A DNA stretch of 64,000 nt from Paenibacillus borealis. GTDB taxonomy: Bacteria; Bacillota; Bacilli; Paenibacillales; Paenibacillaceae. The notes beneath the pieces are model-generated. The model made no database searches, was not told where the DNA came from, and saw only the letters and a program-made list of their open reading frames with translations. A program made the position numbers and the translations under genes. The stretch is taken from the NCBI RefSeq assembly GCF_000758665.1, contig NZ_CP009285.1, positions 4,340,001-4,404,000 of the forward strand, written 5' to 3'. This document shows positions 7,998 to 16,655 of this stretch, piece by piece (positions within the stretch are counted from its first letter, which is position 1; every line of letters starts with the position of its first letter).

Positions 7998-9569
7998 ATG
8001 CAGCTGAATGAAGTGAATTCGCCGCAAGATCCGGCCGCTATGAGCCTGGAAGACAAAATATCCCTGATGTGTGTGGTGGGAACCCCATCCACGACAGCAG
8101 AGCCGGAATTCCGCGGGCGGATGTCCCGGAACCGGTTCGGGGGGATCGGACTTTTCCCCCATAATGTACAGAGTGAGGAGCAGACGCTGAAGCTGATGGC
8201 GGAAGTCCGGTCCATTGCCGCTGATTATGGCAGCCCCCAGCCTTACTATGTCTCGATAGATGAAGAAGGCGGCACGCTCTCCAAGTTCAGAACCTTCTAT
8301 CCCTACATCCCCGGCAACCGGGCAACAGGGCTAAGCGAAGATGCCGAAACTGCTTATCTCCAGGGGAAAATCATCGGCAGCCAGCTTCATTCCCTGGGCA
8401 TTCCGATGAACTGGGCCCCTGTGCTGGATGTGAATACGAACATTGACAATCCGGTCGTGGGGGTGCGCTCCTTCGGCGAAGATCCTGAAGTGGTGGCTGC
8501 CTTCGGCAAAGCGTATATTCAGGGGATGCACGAGGCAGGCGTGGCTGTGACAGCCAAGCATTTCCCCGGTCACGGACAGGTTAGCGGCGATTCCCATGTC
8601 GTCCTTCCTGAGTGCGGACTGACGATTGAAGAATTAATGAACGGACCGCTGCTTCCCTTCATTGCAGCCATAGAAGCCGGGGCCGATTCCATCATGATGG
8701 GACATCTGGTGTTCCCCGGCATCCCGGAGTCGGCAGGCCTGCCCGCCTCCCTGAGCCCCTTCTTTGCCGGAGAACTGCTGCGCGGCAGACTTGGTTTTGA
8801 AGGGATCATCTGCACCGATGATATAGAGATGGGAGCGATCCGTAAGCATTTCAGTCCGGATGAGGTGGGTGTGCTGGCCGTGCTGGCCGGTAACGACATG
8901 ATTCTGATGTGCCATACCCCGGAATTTCAGCAGCGGGTCATCGCCGGAATCCACAAGGCCGTCCTGGATGGCATCATCGACGAATCCAGGATCGACGAAT
9001 CGGTCATCCGTATCCGCCGGCTCTATACGAAATTCCAGCAATACCAAGCCGGAGCCCAGCCCATTCCACGAGCGGGCTGGAATGAGGCGGCGCTGCAGCT
9101 CGCACGCAGAACGGTCAAGGTAAGGCGTGACCCGCTTCAACTGCTGCCGCTGTCTGCCTCACGGCAATATATGCTGATCTTGCCGCAGCAGGAGCAGCTG
9201 ACGATTGCCGACAATACGGGCGGTACCGACATCGGACTGGCCTCCCTGCTGGAGGCCGGGGGCTTGTCCGTACAGGTGCAGTACTGCAGCATGAAGCCCG
9301 AAGCCGCTGAAATCGCGGCCTTGTGTAGTCAGGCTGCCGGTCACGTGGTGATTCAGGGGACGCTGAACGCCCATCTGTTCAGCGGGCAGCTGCAGCTTGC
9401 CGAGCAGCTCGCAGCCGTAGCGCCCCTGTTGAACCTTGTACTTCGCAATCCCTACGACGATGCTTACCTGCCGCAGAATGCCGGAAGCATTCTGCTGTGC
9501 TCCACCTCTGATTATTCGCTTAAGGCGCTGGTAGAAGTGTTGATTCAGGGGACTGAAACAGACGCTTAA
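7998..9569 (+). CDS. nagZ: Cytosolic GH3 beta-N-acetylglucosaminidase, NagZ type
   Basis: This GH3 enzyme removes terminal beta-GlcNAc from muropeptides or chito-oligosaccharides. The 523-residue protein lacks a signal peptide. It carries the NagZ hallmark KHFPGHG followed by the GDSH acid/base loop (Lys187-His188 onward) and the nucleophile strand ICTDDIEMGA (Asp274). A second alpha/beta domain of about 170 residues follows the barrel and resembles the C-terminal domain of Bacillus NagZ; it is less conserved here. ATG 7998 is preceded by AGGAGG. It is the last gene of the GlcNAc run and is followed by a terminator. Activity on chitin-type rather than wall-derived sugars is an inference from the neighbours. 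Confidence 0.88.
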   Translation: MQLNEVNSPQDPAAMSLEDKISLMCVVGTPSTTAEPEFRGRMSRNRFGGIGLFPHNVQSEEQTLKLMAEVRSIAADYGSPQPYYVSIDEEGGTLSKFRTFYPYIPGNRATGLSEDAETAYLQGKIIGSQLHSLGIPMNWAPVLDVNTNIDNPVVGVRSFGEDPEVVAAFGKAYIQGMHEAGVAVTAKHFPGHGQVSGDSHVVLPECGLTIEELMNGPLLPFIAAIEAGADSIMMGHLVFPGIPESAGLPASLSPFFAGELLRGRLGFEGIICTDDIEMGAIRKHFSPDEVGVLAVLAGNDMILMCHTPEFQQRVIAGIHKAVLDGIIDESRIDESVIRIRRLYTKFQQYQAGAQPIPRAGWNEAALQLARRTVKVRRDPLQLLPLSASRQYMLILPQQEQLTIADNTGGTDIGLASLLEAGGLSVQVQYCSMKPEAAEIAALCSQAAGHVVIQGTLNAHLFSGQLQLAEQLAAVAPLLNLVLRNPYDDAYLPQNAGSILLCSTSDYSLKALVEVLIQGTETDA

Positions 9570-9620
9570 CACTGGAGGTACATTTTAGAGCGCTACTATA
9601 TTTTATAGGACGGAACAAAG

Positions 9621-9676
9621 AACACCTTCCGGAGAAGTCTGCTGCACGATGGCCGATGCTTCCGGAGGTGTTTTTG
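9621..9676 (+). terminator. Rho-independent terminator after the GlcNAc operon
   Basis: AACACCTTCCGGA at 9621-9633 pairs with TCCGGAGGTGTT at 9661-9672 (one bulged A), and T residues follow. It closes the operon that ends with the GH3 gene. Confidence 0.8.
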
Positions 9677-9738
9677 CATATCCTGACCGGCTTGCCTGAT
9701 TAATCAGTATGGATCAATTATATATTAGGATTAATCAT

Positions 9739-9766
9739 TGGATTGTTGGAAGCGCTGCTATATACT
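9739..9766 (+). promoter_or_regulatory. Probable sigma-A promoter with overlapping cre-like site for the GH127 gene
   Basis: TTGGAT (9739-9744) and TATACT (9761-9766) are separated by 16 bp. Within the spacer, TGGAAGCGCTGCTA (9747-9760) matches 11 of 14 positions of the CcpA cre consensus TGWAARCGYTWNCA. Repression by CcpA on preferred sugars would fit a hemicellulose gene; this is inferred from sequence only. Confidence 0.5.
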
Positions 9767-9805
9767 TTCATTGTAAAATCCAACTAGATTAAGGGGCTGC
9801 AGGCG

Positions 9806-11668
9806 ATGATAGAACTGAAGGGCAGGCATGTCGTTCTTCATGATGGGGATCTGAAACGAAGGGAAGAAGCAAACCGGCGGTATTTAATGAAGCTGACGAA
9901 TGATAATCTCTTGTTTAACTATAAAGTGGAGGCGGGAAGATATCATGGCCGGGATATCCCGGAGGATGCACATGGGGGATGGGAGACACCAGTCTGCCAG
10001 ATCCGGGGACATTTTCTTGGACACTGGCTGTCTGCCGCAGCTATAAGGGTTCATGAAACTGGTGATTTGGAGCTCAAAGTCAAAGCGGATCTCATTGTGG
10101 ACGAGCTTGCCGAATGCCAGAAGGATAACGGCGGACAGTGGGCTGCACCCATTCCGGAGAAATACTTACACTGGATCGCACAAGGCAAATCAATATGGGC
10201 TCCGCAGTATAATATTCATAAGTTATTTATGGGACTTGTGGATATGTACCAATTCACCGGCAGTCAGAAGGCGCTTGAGGTAGCCGATAGATTCGCAGAC
10301 TGGTTCGTAACGTGGAGCAGTACCTTCACCAGAGAGCAATTCGATGACATTCTGGACATGGAGACAGGCGGAATGCTGGAAGCTTGGGCGGACCTGCTTC
10401 ATATTACAGGGAATGATAAATACACGGCCTTGCTGGAACGTTATTACCGCAGCAGACTGTTCCGCCCGTTACTGGAGAACAAAGACCCGCTGACCAACAT
10501 GCATGCCAATACCACCATTCCTGAAGTACTCGGTTGTGCCAGAGCTTACGAGGTAACCGGCGATCAAAGATGGATGGACATCGTCACTGCCTACTGGAAA
10601 TGCGCTGTCACCGAGAGAGGGACTCTGGCAACTGGCGGAAATACAGCCGGTGAGGTGTGGATGCCGAAGATGAAGATCAAGGCACGCCTCGGTGATAAGA
10701 ATCAGGAGCACTGTACGGTGTATAATATGATTCGGCTGGCAGAGTTTCTCTTCCGGCATACCTCACATCCGGCATATGCGCAGTACATCGAATATAATTT
10801 GTACAACGGTATTATGGCTCAAGCCTACTACCAGGAATATCATCTGACCGGCAATAAGCACAATAATTCCGCAACAGGGCTGCTCACCTATTTCCTGCCG
10901 ATGAAGGCAGGCCTCCGGAAGGATTGGAGCTCGGAGACCGATAGCTTCTTCTGTTGCCACGGAACGATGGTACAAGCAAACGCAGCATTAAACAGAGGCA
11001 TATATTATCAGGAACATAATGATATCTTTGTATGCCAGTATTTCCAGTCTGAGCTGACAACAGAGATCAACGGAGAGAACGTCCAAATTCATCAATCTCA
11101 GGATCATATGAGCGGAAGCATGCTGAACTCTTCGAATACGGCAGGACAGCAGGAATTGAATGAGATTACAGCGCTTCACGAGAATCTGCCTAACTATAAA
11201 AAGTATGATTACGTCGTCCATACTGACTCTGCTAATGAGTTTGCCATCCATTTGCGGATTCCGGACTGGATCGTGTCGGAAGCCGTCATCTATGTGAATG
11301 ACCAGCTTCACGGCAGAACTGCGGATCACAATGCATTCTATACCCTGCAGCGGAATTGGAAGGACGGAGACCGGATCAGCATCATCCTACCTGTCGGCAT
11401 CCGGTTCATTCCTCTGCCGGACGACGAACAGACCGGAGCGTTCCGGTTTGGTCCTGAAGTGCTGGCCGGGATTTGTGAGCAGGAACGGATTCTCTTCACA
11501 TCTAACGAGGACGCGGCCTCTGAATTAACCATGGAGAATGAACGGGAGTGGGGCAGCTGGCGCTATTTCTTCAAGACAGCCAATCAGGACCCGGGTATTC
11601 AGCTGCGAAGAATCCGCGACATCGGTTATGAACCCTATCAGGTGTACTTCACGGTAAAAAAAGCATAG
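9806..11668 (+). CDS. GH127 family beta-L-arabinofuranosidase-like enzyme
   Basis: This 620-residue cytosolic (alpha/alpha)6-barrel protein belongs to the former DUF1680 family. The best-known member, HypBA1 of Bifidobacterium, releases L-arabinofuranose from beta-1,2-arabinofuranosides with a zinc-bound cysteine nucleophile. All signature residues are visible with matching spacing: Glu283 in AGEVW (acid/base candidate), Glu301 and Cys303 in QEHCTVYN, and Cys383-Cys384 in FFCCHGT. The N-terminal part has IRGHFLGHWLSAAA, typical of the family. There is no signal peptide, so the substrate must be imported. It has its own promoter with a cre-like site and no adjacent transporter. The product call is firm at family level; the sugar specificity is not proven. 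Confidence 0.88.
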   Translation: MIELKGRHVVLHDGDLKRREEANRRYLMKLTNDNLLFNYKVEAGRYHGRDIPEDAHGGWETPVCQIRGHFLGHWLSAAAIRVHETGDLELKVKADLIVDELAECQKDNGGQWAAPIPEKYLHWIAQGKSIWAPQYNIHKLFMGLVDMYQFTGSQKALEVADRFADWFVTWSSTFTREQFDDILDMETGGMLEAWADLLHITGNDKYTALLERYYRSRLFRPLLENKDPLTNMHANTTIPEVLGCARAYEVTGDQRWMDIVTAYWKCAVTERGTLATGGNTAGEVWMPKMKIKARLGDKNQEHCTVYNMIRLAEFLFRHTSHPAYAQYIEYNLYNGIMAQAYYQEYHLTGNKHNNSATGLLTYFLPMKAGLRKDWSSETDSFFCCHGTMVQANAALNRGIYYQEHNDIFVCQYFQSELTTEINGENVQIHQSQDHMSGSMLNSSNTAGQQELNEITALHENLPNYKKYDYVVHTDSANEFAIHLRIPDWIVSEAVIYVNDQLHGRTADHNAFYTLQRNWKDGDRISIILPVGIRFIPLPDDEQTGAFRFGPEVLAGICEQERILFTSNEDAASELTMENEREWGSWRYFFKTANQDPGIQLRRIRDIGYEPYQVYFTVKKA

Positions 11669-11745
11669 GCACTTAAGTCCGCCGAAGCATAACTTGGACT
11701 CGATAACCCGATTGAGATAGTAGAAGTCAATACGTTCAGGACTGA

Positions 11746-11784
11746 AACCGCCTCTATCCCGGGATAGCTGAAATGGAGGCGGTT
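11746..11784. repeat. Inverted repeat with nested palindrome downstream of the GH127 gene
   Basis: AACCGCCTC (11746-11754) and GAGGCGGTT (11776-11784) are perfect inverted arms around a nested TATCCCGGGATA. Neither side has a T-run, so it is a poor intrinsic terminator. It lies between two convergent genes and may still act as a bidirectional stop or transcript-stabilising hairpin. Confidence 0.6.
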
Positions 11785-11863
11785 ACTGGATCTGACAACC
11801 GGAGGAGCCTGGGATTAACTGGGCCTAGCCCTGGATCAGTCTGGCGTCAGCCTTACCCTTGCT

Positions 11864-12541
11864 TCAATATTGCGTATTGCCCGACTGGCTGGTTTTACCT
11901 GAGGCAAAGCCTTTGAACAGAGTCGGTACACTGTGATAGCGGGTGTTGGTGATTTTGGCCGCGCTGCTGCTGCTGTCGGTGCGGAAGATGGAGTCTTTGA
12001 CATTCGAGATGTCAGAGCTGTCCAGTGTGAAGTTCACGGCGTAGGAGGTGCCGCCGTTCTGGCGGGCCAGCTTACCGATGTCGTCAGCTCTGAAGTTCTT
12101 AATGTTAATTGTGCCCGCAGCGTTTGCCTGGAACACTTTATCGTATGCTTTGTACGCACCGCCGCCTGTAATATTGACTGTACCGGAAGCCTTCAGCGTC
12201 AATGCATCCTCGCCGACATCCTGCCAGGTGACATTGGAGATTGTAGCGTTTCCATAACAGTGCACACCGTCTGCGCCGGGAGCGCCTATAATTACATTTT
12301 TAAGTGTAGCATTCTTCTCCAGCCGGAAGATCGGTTTCTGGTTCTCAGCCTGGCTGCCGTCTCCTAGTGTACTGGCATTGGCGATATAAGTTTGGCCGTT
12401 GCCGTTAAAGGTCTCCCCTTCAGCAACTACAATCGTCGTACTGACAACAATAGGTGTTGCAGCAGATACCTTGGCAGGAGTGGCAACATAGAACGAAGAC
12501 AGCATAACAACCGACAGGAGCATTCCCAAAACCTTTTTCAA
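11864..12541 (-). CDS. Secreted pectate lyase, family PL3
   Basis: Cleaves polygalacturonate by beta-elimination outside the cell, normally with calcium. I placed the start at TTG 12541 (225 residues), behind AAGGGCGG; the upstream codons add no signal-peptide character. Residues 1-28 form a signal peptide ending near KVSA-ATP. The mature protein is a short right-handed beta-helix with the PL3 block [16 protein letters not shown] followed by [15 protein letters not shown], and later stacked-helix repeats ([20 protein letters not shown]). The length of about 200 mature residues is normal for PL3. The gene faces the GH127 gene tail to tail, and both fit plant cell-wall degradation. No clear promoter was assigned. 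Confidence 0.9.
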   Translation of the reverse strand: MKKVLGMLLSVVMLSSFYVATPAKVSAATPIVVSTTIVVAEGETFNGNGQTYIANASTLGDGSQAENQKPIFRLEKNATLKNVIIGAPGADGVHCYGNATISNVTWQDVGEDALTLKASGTVNITGGGAYKAYDKVFQANAAGTINIKNFRADDIGKLARQNGGTSYAVNFTLDSSDISNVKDSIFRTDSSSSAAKITNTRYHSVPTLFKGFASGKTSQSGNTQY

Positions 12542-12766
12542 TAATATTCCGCCCTTCAATATTAAAGTATAGGTCCGGTCACCGGAACCTTGCGGGTTTC
12601 TTGAACAGATGTGCACCTCTGCCCAACACCCGATATCTAAGATATTCGGAACACGTGTGCATAGAACAAGTTAGTTATTCTGAGATCAATTACCATATTT
12701 CTGACACATTTTAGACTGAGTATGACACGACTATGCAGATTGATGATATAATTCCGATAACAATAA

Positions 12767-12791
12767 CCGGTACATTATGTGCCGTTTTTTT
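12767..12791 (+). terminator. Short hairpin with T7 run upstream of the histidine kinase gene
   Basis: CGGTACA (12768-12774), a three-base loop and TGTGCCG (12778-12784) pair with one G-T, followed by seven T residues. A TATAAT lies at 12747-12752 upstream. It may stop read-through or act as a small leader; weak. Confidence 0.35.
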
Positions 12792-12805
12792 GCGTCCAGG
12801 GAGAC

Positions 12806-12814
12806 TGTTATAAT
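12806..12814 (+). promoter_or_regulatory. Extended -10 promoter for the two-component operon
   Basis: TGTTATAAT (12806-12814) is a perfect extended -10 element 24 bp before the kinase start codon. No convincing -35 is present at the usual distance, as is common with a TGn extension. The ribosome site AGAGGTGAT follows. Confidence 0.55.
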
Positions 12815-12838
12815 AGTATCTGATAGAGGTGATTATGC

Positions 12839-14062
12839 ATGAGTGAATATTCGAGCAACCAACCGGATGAAATCTCCCGATCTGATATCCAAAATGTTCT
12901 GCGTGATTCCCGCCTGCCTGCTTTAATCTGGGTCATTCTGATTTATTTTTCCGCATTGTTCTTCCAGCTTCCCATACTTCCCACATGGTTCGAATTCATT
13001 ATGTTTACAGGTCTCATTCTGATTCACATGCTGCTGCACGGGTATGCCGGCTCTGTTGTTGATAAAAGGCCCTGGATTTATTTTGTGATGCAAGGGTTGA
13101 TTGTCTGGGGGTGTGCGTTATTCATGCCTAATGCTCATTCTGTCATCCTTGTAAGTCTATTGACGGCTTTGGCCGGACAAAGTATTGGTATATACGCTCA
13201 ACGGAAGCAGGTGCTTTGGGTATGTACTTTCTATTGTACCTTGTTTTCTGTTTCGCTGGTTTGGCCCAGGACGACCGGTGATTTGCCATCGACATTGCCC
13301 TCTCTCTTCTTCGTAATGTTCTTCGTCATCGGCTATGCTTCTCTGTTCTATAAACAAGTTCGTGCTAAGTTGCGGACCCAGTCATTTTTGCGTGAATTGG
13401 AACGGGCGCACAGGAAGGTGGAGGATCTGACCATTGCCAACGAACGTCAAAGGATAGCCCGTGATTTGCACGATACCTTGGCCCAAGGGCTGGCAGGTCT
13501 CATCATGCAGCTTGATGCCGTGGATGCACATCTAGAGAACGATAATATCCATCGTGCCCAAGAGATTGTCCAGCTGTCACAGACCCAGGCAAAGCGTACG
13601 CTTGCAGAGGCGAGAAGCGCAATTGACGACTTGCGTTCGTATTCTGCAGAGGTCATAGATCTTTCAAAAGCGGTAGAGGATGAAGCTGAACATTTCTCAC
13701 ATATGACAGGGATCCGTATATCCACTCAGTTGTCGATTCCCCATCCGGTGGTACCTAAGCTGATCTTTGAACATAGCTTACATATGATCCGGGAATGCCT
13801 GGCCAATACAGCTAAATATGCTAATGCTTCGAATGTAGCCATCGTGGTGGCGGCACGCGAAAACGTTATCGAGCTAAAAATTACGGATGACGGAAGAGGA
13901 TTCGATACCAAGCTGATTGAGAAGCAGTCCGGCAGCTATGGTTTACTTGGCCTATATGAACGAGCCAGAATTATTGGCGGGGATATCGAAATTGAAAGCG
14001 GAAGGCAAGGAACCAAAGTTTCTGTTCGCATTCCATTACATCAGGAGGACACTGACTTATGA
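12839..14062 (+). CDS. NarL-type sensor histidine kinase
   Basis: This 407-residue membrane kinase senses an unknown signal and phosphorylates the response regulator encoded next. About six hydrophobic segments occupy residues 28-175 with very short loops, so sensing is probably within the membrane, as in the LnrJ/DesK-like kinases of Bacilli. A short coiled segment leads to the HisKA_3 box ERQRIARDLHDTLAQGLAG with His211, followed by the N box (ECLANTAKYANAS) and G box (DDGRGFD; GSYGLLGLYERA) of the ATPase domain. The stop overlaps the next ATG by four bases, so the pair is coupled. The target is not visible, although the lipoprotein gene downstream is a candidate. Confidence 0.92.
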   Translation: MSEYSSNQPDEISRSDIQNVLRDSRLPALIWVILIYFSALFFQLPILPTWFEFIMFTGLILIHMLLHGYAGSVVDKRPWIYFVMQGLIVWGCALFMPNAHSVILVSLLTALAGQSIGIYAQRKQVLWVCTFYCTLFSVSLVWPRTTGDLPSTLPSLFFVMFFVIGYASLFYKQVRAKLRTQSFLRELERAHRKVEDLTIANERQRIARDLHDTLAQGLAGLIMQLDAVDAHLENDNIHRAQEIVQLSQTQAKRTLAEARSAIDDLRSYSAEVIDLSKAVEDEAEHFSHMTGIRISTQLSIPHPVVPKLIFEHSLHMIRECLANTAKYANASNVAIVVAARENVIELKITDDGRGFDTKLIEKQSGSYGLLGLYERARIIGGDIEIESGRQGTKVSVRIPLHQEDTDL

Positions 14063-14706
14063 CAATTCGTATTCTAATCGTGGATGACCATCTGGTCGTT
14101 CGAGAGGGGCTGAAGCTGATCCTGGAAACCAATCCAAGGTACGCGGTAGCCGTAGAAGCCTCCAACGGTATGGAAGCGCTCCGGCTGGTGGACGCTAACA
14201 AACCGGACGTTATCCTGCTGGACTTAAATATGCCTGAAATGAGCGGCTTGGACACCATGGAAGCGCTCCGGGCTAAAGGATTCGATATCCCGGTTATTAT
14301 TCTGACTACCTATAACGAGGATGAAATGATGATCCGCGGACTGGAGTTAGGTGCCAAAGGGTATTTGCTTAAGGATACGGGAAGGGAGATGATCTTTCGC
14401 TCGATTGATGCAGCGGTGCGGGGGGAAACGTTGCTGCTTCCGGAGATCACCGGGAAAGTATTCGCTAACAGGCTGGCTGAAAAGGCGAAAGAGGCATCCC
14501 CGGCGAAGCTCTCTCTTACAGACAAAGAGCTGATCGTGCTTCAAGCAGTTGCCCGAGGATCCCGAAGTAAAGAGATCGGCTTCGATATGGGAATATCCGA
14601 ACGTACAGTAAAATCTCATTTAACTAGTATCTACAATAAATTAGGTGTAGATTCGAGACCCCAGGCCGTTGCCGTCGCAGTGGAGCGCGGAATCCTGCAC
14701 TTATGA
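14059..14706 (+). CDS. NarL/FixJ-family response regulator
   Basis: Cytosolic DNA-binding partner of the preceding kinase, 215 residues. The receiver domain (1-120) shows IVDDHLVVREGL, the phosphoacceptor Asp55 in ILLDLNMPEMSG, the Thr of ILTTYN and the Lys of YLLKDTG. The C-terminal LuxR-type helix-turn-helix (about 152-212) includes SLTDKELIVLQAVARG and the recognition-helix region MGISERTVKSHLTSIYNKL. It begins inside the kinase stop (ATGA) and ends just before an intrinsic terminator, so the two genes form a complete operon. Confidence 0.95.
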   Translation: MTIRILIVDDHLVVREGLKLILETNPRYAVAVEASNGMEALRLVDANKPDVILLDLNMPEMSGLDTMEALRAKGFDIPVIILTTYNEDEMMIRGLELGAKGYLLKDTGREMIFRSIDAAVRGETLLLPEITGKVFANRLAEKAKEASPAKLSLTDKELIVLQAVARGSRSKEIGFDMGISERTVKSHLTSIYNKLGVDSRPQAVAVAVERGILHL

Positions 14707-14730
14707 CCGGTCCTTGTATAGATTTGCCCG

Positions 14731-14770
14731 ATCGTACACTTGGGGCTTGCCCTTTTGTACGATTTTTTAT
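14731..14770 (+). terminator. Terminator of the two-component operon
   Basis: ATCGTACA (14731-14738) pairs with TGTACGAT (14756-14763), with an inner GGGGC/GCCC, followed by a run of six T residues. Confidence 0.88.
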
Positions 14771-14838
14771 TGTTCTCCTCCGTTTATGATGAATACATGA
14801 ATACAACACTATTCAATAACTAATTCAGAGGAGAAATT

Positions 14839-16095
14839 ATGAAAAAACTACTGGCAACGATTCTGGCTATGATTCTATCAATGACCATGCTTTCCGCCTG
14901 CAGCAAAAATAGCGGAAATCCCGTACAAGAGGAATCTCTTAAACCGGAGAATAGCGTCACTCCCGCACAAGGGGAATTCCCGAAACCGGTCGGGAGTTAT
15001 ACGGTCGGTCGTACACAAATGGACTTCAAGTACAGAGCATCAAATAATTCAGACAGGGAACTGACGGCGTTATTTTTCTATCCATCGGATAGCACTGAAG
15101 GCAAGCCAACCGCAGAATATGCATTTCCGGAGTTTCAGTCACTGAGGGATGAGCTTCTGGTTAAACTGGGGGCTACAGCGGGGGAGCAGCTTTTTGAACC
15201 GGATTTTAAGACATGGTCTTACAACGATCTGGCCTTATCTCAGAGGGCACAACAATATCCGGTTCTATTCTATGTTCATGGTGCAGGCGCCTATCCGCAG
15301 CAAGGCACTTTGTACGCTCAAGATCTGGCAAGCTCCGGCTATATAGTGGTATCCATCGGCCATGCGGACAGCGGCGTGTACAAACTCAAGGATGGACGAA
15401 CTATGAGTATGTCACCGGAATTCATGGACGACTTAGTGAAATATGGTATGGAAGCGGCAACCCTAATTACGCCTCAGCTTGTGACAGAGAAGCTCGGGGA
15501 AGAAGAGGCAATTGAGGTTTCCCGCAAATTGACCTCAGCGCCTGAAGCAGTCAAGTTTGCGAAATATGCCGTTCTACAGAGTGAGGATATTAGATATGTT
15601 GCAGATCAACTGTACCAAATGAATACAGGAGACATTGAATCCATATTTAAAGGCAGATTGCAGCTTGAAATCGGTATGGGGGTATTTGGACACTCTTTTG
15701 GAGGAACTACAGCGGCAATTGTTAGCCGGGACGATGACCGTTTTGTCGGCGGTGTAAATTTTGACGGTAATATGTTAGGTGCCCTGGATAGCGACCTTAA
15801 GAAACCCTTCATGCAGCTTGGCACCGTGCTTGCCTATAATACGAATGCCTTTCTTCTTGAATCCAATAGTCAGGATAGCTACTTTGCCATTATAGATAAT
15901 GTAATTCATAGTGACTTCTCCGATTCCTTGTTCACTGCTACTAATGGAGCCGCCAGAGGAACCCGGGACGCCATGGAGCAGCGCAGCATTATTACCTCCT
16001 ATACCAAGGCGTTTTTTGATAGATATATGTTGAATAAGGAAACGGAAATTGAAAGCCTTACCTTTGACGGCGTAGACATGATTAAGAAGCCTTAA
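14839..16095 (+). CDS. Lipoprotein alpha/beta hydrolase, PAF-acetylhydrolase-like
   Basis: Probably a surface-anchored esterase or lipase. The 418-residue protein starts at ATG 14839 after GAGGAGA and has a lipoprotein signal with lipobox LSAC (Cys21). The alpha/beta-hydrolase fold is shown by YPVLFYVHGAGAYPQ (oxyanion region), a nucleophile elbow GHSFGG with Ser286, and later FVGGVNFDGNM, which carries a probable catalytic Asp. The opening FPKPVGSYTVGRTQMDF is typical of the platelet-activating factor acetylhydrolase-like family (PF03403). It is transcribed separately from the two-component genes because a terminator lies between. A truncated relative starts at 42041. The substrate is unknown. 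Confidence 0.8.
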   Translation: MKKLLATILAMILSMTMLSACSKNSGNPVQEESLKPENSVTPAQGEFPKPVGSYTVGRTQMDFKYRASNNSDRELTALFFYPSDSTEGKPTAEYAFPEFQSLRDELLVKLGATAGEQLFEPDFKTWSYNDLALSQRAQQYPVLFYVHGAGAYPQQGTLYAQDLASSGYIVVSIGHADSGVYKLKDGRTMSMSPEFMDDLVKYGMEAATLITPQLVTEKLGEEEAIEVSRKLTSAPEAVKFAKYAVLQSEDIRYVADQLYQMNTGDIESIFKGRLQLEIGMGVFGHSFGGTTAAIVSRDDDRFVGGVNFDGNMLGALDSDLKKPFMQLGTVLAYNTNAFLLESNSQDSYFAIIDNVIHSDFSDSLFTATNGAARGTRDAMEQRSIITSYTKAFFDRYMLNKETEIESLTFDGVDMIKKP

Positions 16096-16121
16096 CCTCA
16101 ATTCGCCGACATGAAGAAAAA

Positions 16122-16173
16122 CTCCCCTTACAGCAACAGGGTTTATTATCTCACCTGTCTACCGTATGGGGAG
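16122..16173 (-). terminator. Terminator for the VOC-protein gene (minus strand)
   Basis: CTCCCCTTAC (16122-16131) and GTATGGGGAG (16164-16173) form a 9-of-10 stem. On the minus strand it is followed by GTTTTTC, so it fits the minus-strand gene. It may also stop the plus-strand lipase transcript. Confidence 0.6.
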
Positions 16174-16195
16174 CATTTCACGATACATTTGCGCA

Positions 16196-16564
16196 TTAGG
16201 CCTTACTGTGAAGGGTAACCTGGTAACCGTCCGGATCGGCAAATGTAAAGGTTCGCCCGAATGGCCCATCTATTGGTGCAGATGTAATCTTTACGCCTGC
16301 TGCAACAAGCTTGTCGTGGATCTCTTGCGTATCCGGGGCATGAAGCCATAGAGCGATACCAAGTCCCGGCTGAGTACCTGAACCGAGTCCGATTCCTGGC
16401 AATAGGTCACGAAGAGCAAATGCAATAGGCTTTGTTTCAAAAACCACAGCATGAGGGGGGCCAGCCTGTGAGCGCACCAGTCCGAGATAGTTTTGATAGA
16501 ATTCGGCAGAGTATTCAAGATTACTCACCTGAAGTGAGATGAAATCAGGTCCAATAGCTGACAT
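16196..16564 (-). CDS. VOC-family (glyoxalase/bleomycin-resistance-like) protein
   Basis: This 122-residue single-domain protein has the paired beta-alpha-beta-beta-beta pattern of the vicinal oxygen chelate superfamily: ISLQVSNLEYSAEFYQNYLGL at the start and FTFADPDGYQVTLH at the end. Members include glyoxalase I, ring-cleaving dioxygenases and antibiotic-binding proteins, and the exact activity cannot be read. It starts at ATG 16564 behind AGGAGAAC. Its promoter carries the same palindrome as the promoter of the sfsA-WYL genes upstream, so it is probably under the control of the WYL regulator. Family call firm, function open. Confidence 0.88.
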   Translation of the reverse strand: MSAIGPDFISLQVSNLEYSAEFYQNYLGLVRSQAGPPHAVVFETKPIAFALRDLLPGIGLGSGTQPGLGIALWLHAPDTQEIHDKLVAAGVKITSAPIDGPFGRTFTFADPDGYQVTLHSKA

Positions 16565-16617
16565 AATGTAATGTTCTCCTTTGTAAATGGGATTGTTTAT
16601 GCTTTTGGTATATCTTG

Positions 16618-16655
16618 ATTATACAAGCCCCCTACTGCCAACAGTATGTCAGTAG
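16618..16655 (-). promoter_or_regulatory. Promoter and palindromic operator of the VOC gene
   Basis: On the minus strand, -10 TATAAT (16618-16623) is spaced 17 bp from -35 TACTGT (16641-16646). The -35 is the centre of the palindrome CTACTGCCA-N6-TGTCAGTAG (16632-16655; arms match 8 of 9). The same arrangement recurs at 18458-18495. Confidence 0.75.

Noticed and set aside
11746..11784. Intrinsic terminator after the GH127 gene
   Set aside because: The stem is perfect but neither strand has a T-run, so it is listed only as an inverted repeat.
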